This document shows, piece after piece, positions 22,976-25,809 of a stretch of 25,809 nt of DNA. Below the pieces are notes generated by a model, which did not search any database, was not told the DNA's origin, and was given only the letters and a program-made list of their open reading frames with translations. Made by a program: the position numbers and the translations under genes. Source of the DNA: Chloroflexota bacterium (GTDB lineage Bacteria; Chloroflexota; Anaerolineae; UBA3071); contig JACNHM010000355.1 in the NCBI GenBank assembly GCA_014383605.1, forward strand, positions 1 to 25,809, read 5' to 3'. Position 1 is the first letter of the stretch, and each line of letters begins with the position of its first letter.

Positions 22976-25594
22976 ATGATTAGCAAGAAATGGGCTATAC
23001 TACTTGGTGTGCTGGCGATCTCCAGCCTGATCCTCACCGCCTGCCCGCAGCCGGAACCGGTGGTGGTGGAGAAGGAAGTCCCGGTCACGGTCGTCGTCGA
23101 GGTGGAGAAGGCGGTGGAGGTGGAGAAGATCGTCGAGGTCACCAAGGAGGTCGAGGTCGAGGTCGAGAAGATCGTCGAGGTGACGCCGACGCCTGTACCG
23201 GTGGATCGCACGGGCGGATGGCTGGACATGGTGGTTTTCGTCGAAGAGCCATCCTCCGATGCCGCTGTCACCCGCCTCGAAGTCGGTGATCTCGACGTCT
23301 TTGCCTACAACGTTTCCGAACCGGACATCGCCCAGAGAATTCACGATTCCGAGAAACTGGTCGCTGAAACTGCGTACGGCAACTTTGGCGAATTGACCTT
23401 CAATCCGGCTGGTCCCGAGTTCGACGACGGCCGGCTCAACCCCTTCGCCGTGGAAAAGATCCGCGAGGCGATGAACTGGCTGATAGATCGCGACTACATC
23501 TGCCAGGAGATCACTGGCGGCCTGGCTGTGCCGCGCTTCGTGCCCATCAACTATGCCTCCAAGGACTCTGCCGTTCTGGCCGACGTCATCGCGGGGATTT
23601 CGCTGAAGTACGCGCATAACCCGGACAAGGCGGTCGAAGTCATCAGCGCGGAGATGGAGGCCCTGGGCGCCGAAATGGTGGACGGCAAGTGGAACTACAA
23701 TGGCGAGCCGGTGGTGCTCATCGCGCTCATCCGCGTGGAGGACGAGCGGCTTGAGATCGGCGATTACGCCTCCAACCTGCTCGAGGACATCGGCTTCACC
23801 GTTCAGCGCGACTACAAGACGTCGGCCGAGGCCTCGCCTTGCTGGCTCCGCACCGAACCGGCTGAGGGTTGCTTCCACTTTTACACGGGCGGCTGGGTCT
23901 CAACTGCGATCAGCCGTGACGCGGCCGACAACTTCAGCTACTTCTACACCCCGGATGGCTTGCCCTTCCCGCTGTACGCGGCCATGAAGCCCTCTGAAGA
24001 GTTCTACGACCTTGCCACCAGGCTGAACAACAGCGAGTTTACGACCGTCGAAGAACGTACTGAGATGTTCGCCCAGGCGCTTGACCTGGCGCTACTGAAC
24101 TCGCAGCGCGTATGGTTGAGGGACGAAGTAGGCATTGCCCCGCACAAGGCGAACATCGCGCTCGCCAGCGACCTGTCAGGCTCCATCTATGGCTCGAATC
24201 TCTGGGCCCAAACGCTACGGTATACTGACCAGGTCGGCGGCGCGATGACCATCGCCATGCCCAGCATCATGACCGAGCCGTGGAACCCCATCGCCGGATC
24301 CAACTGGGTCTACGACATGATGCCCATCCGGGGCACGGGAACACCAGCCGTGGTGAACGATCCCTTCACTGGTCTGAACCTGCCGATGCGCCTCTCGAAG
24401 GCTGAGGTCTTTATTAAGGAAGGCCTGCCGGTCGAGCAGAATCTGGACTGGGCCACCCTGGAATTCGTCCCCGAGATCGTGGTTCCCGACGACGCCTGGG
24501 CGGACTGGGATGCCGAGAACCAGGTCTTTATCACCGCGAGCGAGAGGTTCACCGAAACGGAAACTGTCGCCAGCAAGGTGGTCATGTACTACGAGGAGGA
24601 CTTCTTCGACAAGATGAAGTGGCACGACGGCAGCCCGGTCACTATCGGCGACTTTGTGATGTTCCTGATCATGCAGTTCGACCCGTCGAAGGAAGCGAGC
24701 CCCATCTATGACGAGGCCACCGTGCCCGCCTTCGAGACGTTCATGGCGGCCTTCAAGGGCTGGAAGATCGTGTCCGAGGACCCGCTGGTGATCGAGTACT
24801 ACACCGATGCCTATTCTATGGACGCCGAGGAGAACGTGACCAGCGCTAGAGCCGCAAACCCAGCCGCTTACTACCAGGGGTATGAGGCCAGTTGGCACGT
24901 CCTGGCGCCGGCCTGGCGCGTCGAGGCCAATGGCGAGGCGGCTTTCTCGGCCGACAAGGCTGAGGCGCTCGAGGTCGAGTTCATGAGCTTCATCGCCGGG
25001 CCGACCCTTGAACTGCTGAAGGCGCAGTTGGATTCGGCTCAGGAGGAGAATTTTATCCCCTACGAGCCGACCCTGGGCGCGTACATCACGGCTGAGGAAG
25101 CAGAGGCCCGTTACGCGAACCTCCAGGAGTGGCACCGCCGCTACGGTCACTTCTGGGTCAACACTGGGCCCTACTTCCTGCAGCGAGCCTTCCCCGTCGA
25201 GGGCACGCTCATCCTGCAGCACAATCCGGACTACCCCGACCTGGCGACCAGGTGGGATCGCTTCGCTGCGGCGCCTATCCCTGAGGTTATGGTGGATGGG
25301 CCGGGCAACGTCAACATTGGAGACGAGGCCACGTATGACATCTTCGTTGACTTTGGTGGCGAGCCCTATGCCGTCGCCGACATCGACATGGTCAAGTACC
25401 TGGTGTTCGACGCCACCGGCGAGCTGGCCTTCTCCGGTGATGCCGAAGCGGTCGAGGATGGTCACTGGCAGGCTGTGCTCGGCGCGGATGTGACAGGCGC
25501 CCTCGAAGCTGGCGCGAACCAGTTCGCGGTCATCGTCGTGTCCAAGCGCGCGCTCTTGCCTGTGCTCGACACCGTGCAGTTTGTGACGCAGTAG
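22976..25594 (+). CDS. Oligopeptide-type ABC substrate-binding lipoprotein (SBP_bac_5, lobes apparently permuted)
   Basis: This 872-residue protein is larger than the usual 500-600 of the family. The signal peptide ends in the lipobox LTAC (C23). Residues 29-70 form a valine/glutamate repeat linker (VEKEV, VEVEKIVEVT twice). The lobe that normally comes last in SBP_bac_5 proteins appears first: LTFNP near residue 140, then KIREAMNWLIDRDYI, YASNLLEDIGFTV and FYTGGWVS. The lobe that normally comes first follows: TEPWNPIAGSNWVYD and the hallmark KWHDGSPVTIGDFV (W549-G552). The last 100 residues look like an Ig-like beta domain (VMVDGPGNVNIGDEATYDIFV). It would capture peptides or oligosaccharides outside the membrane. 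No permease genes follow within the window. AGGAGGAG lies 7 nt before the ATG. Confidence 0.88.
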   Translation: MISKKWAILLGVLAISSLILTACPQPEPVVVEKEVPVTVVVEVEKAVEVEKIVEVTKEVEVEVEKIVEVTPTPVPVDRTGGWLDMVVFVEEPSSDAAVTRLEVGDLDVFAYNVSEPDIAQRIHDSEKLVAETAYGNFGELTFNPAGPEFDDGRLNPFAVEKIREAMNWLIDRDYICQEITGGLAVPRFVPINYASKDSAVLADVIAGISLKYAHNPDKAVEVISAEMEALGAEMVDGKWNYNGEPVVLIALIRVEDERLEIGDYASNLLEDIGFTVQRDYKTSAEASPCWLRTEPAEGCFHFYTGGWVSTAISRDAADNFSYFYTPDGLPFPLYAAMKPSEEFYDLATRLNNSEFTTVEERTEMFAQALDLALLNSQRVWLRDEVGIAPHKANIALASDLSGSIYGSNLWAQTLRYTDQVGGAMTIAMPSIMTEPWNPIAGSNWVYDMMPIRGTGTPAVVNDPFTGLNLPMRLSKAEVFIKEGLPVEQNLDWATLEFVPEIVVPDDAWADWDAENQVFITASERFTETETVASKVVMYYEEDFFDKMKWHDGSPVTIGDFVMFLIMQFDPSKEASPIYDEATVPAFETFMAAFKGWKIVSEDPLVIEYYTDAYSMDAEENVTSARAANPAAYYQGYEASWHVLAPAWRVEANGEAAFSADKAEALEVEFMSFIAGPTLELLKAQLDSAQEENFIPYEPTLGAYITAEEAEARYANLQEWHRRYGHFWVNTGPYFLQRAFPVEGTLILQHNPDYPDLATRWDRFAAAPIPEVMVDGPGNVNIGDEATYDIFVDFGGEPYAVADIDMVKYLVFDATGELAFSGDAEAVEDGHWQAVLGADVTGALEAGANQFAVIVVSKRALLPVLDTVQFVTQ

Positions 25595-25641
25595 TTAAAG
25601 CTGCTGACTATACAAGCTGCTCATAGCACAATCACGAAAGA

Positions 25642-25677
25642 CACTATGGGGGCGAGGGCCACCTCGCCCCCATAGTG
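25642..25677 (+). terminator. Perfect 16-bp hairpin after the binding-protein gene
   Basis: Arms 25642-25657 and 25662-25677 are perfectly complementary around a gcca loop, 48 nt after the stop. There is no T run afterwards, so it is either a weak terminator, an mRNA-protecting structure, or a repeat. The gcca loop matches one of the hairpins at 19142. Confidence 0.5.
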
Positions 25678-25720
25678 CGGTATACAATATCAAGTACAGG
25701 TATTTACCCACCTCATGCTC

Positions 25721-25742
25721 GCAGCGGACCCTGGTCCGCTGC
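25721..25742. repeat. 10-bp palindrome near the window end
   Basis: gcagcggacc (25721-25730) and ggtccgctgc (25733-25742) are perfect inverted arms around a 2-nt centre. No gene was seen from 25595 to the end of the window. Confidence 0.45.
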
Positions 25743-25809
25743 TCCAACGGTGATGACCAGCGCCGAAAACCGTGAAACACTCACTTAGTCATAGTCACAA
25801 GAGGCCGCC

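Overview
The window most resembles a chromosomal segment of a Chloroflexota bacterium, probably from the Anaerolineae/Caldilineae side and possibly from a metagenome bin. I infer this from the high GC, the lipoproteins with valine/glutamate repeat linkers after the lipobox, a golvesin-domain cell-wall amidase, corrinoid MttB/MttC-type proteins without pyrrolysine, and many short degenerate 7- or 8-nt tandem arrays between and inside genes. No rRNA, tRNA, CRISPR array, transposase or phage gene was seen.

Layout, left to right. (1) 1-2919, minus: a large secreted amidase-type protein whose C-terminus runs off the window. (2) 3058-5146, minus: an mttC-mttB pair (corrinoid protein and methyltransferase) with its own promoter and a repeat-derived terminator. 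(3) 5528-7863, plus: a visibly less GC-rich pair, a GHMP sugar kinase very like plant L-arabinokinase and a GalU-like nucleotidyltransferase. Together they look like a sugar to sugar-1-phosphate to UDP-sugar module. (4) 8101-11541, minus: a compact three-gene operon of a TIM-barrel-like protein, a DapA-family aldolase fused to a formaldehyde-activating-enzyme (Fae)-like domain, and a BtrH_N/DUF4872 protein. (5) 11693-16191, minus: a SERCA-like Ca2+ P-type ATPase and the Mg2+ channel MgtE, each with a clear promoter and a structured leader. (6) 16665-17843, plus: a GT4 glycosyltransferase, divergent from mgtE. (7) 18103-22575, plus: a carbohydrate ABC uptake locus (two permeases and a lipoprotein binding protein) with an MNT-HEPN gene pair lodged inside it. 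No ABC ATPase gene is present, so a shared MsmX-type ATPase encoded elsewhere is likely. (8) 22976-25594, plus: a large oligopeptide-type binding lipoprotein whose lobes look circularly permuted.

The strongest candidate for something undescribed is the DapA-Fae fusion and its operon. A pyruvate-type Schiff-base aldolase is covalently joined to a domain that in known enzymes binds formaldehyde and tetrahydromethanopterin, but here the conserved histidine of that domain is glutamine. The corrinoid methyltransferase pair about 3 kb away gives the area a one-carbon flavour. The second candidate is a bacterial arabinokinase-type activation operon. A third theme is structural. Degenerate 7-8 nt tandem arrays, often as facing inverted pairs, and Y-shaped palindromes lie between genes, form a terminator, supply a stop codon, and appear in frame inside two coding sequences.

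Seven sigma70-like promoters were found by eye, all with 17-nt spacers. All family calls come from reading motifs, not from database searches.
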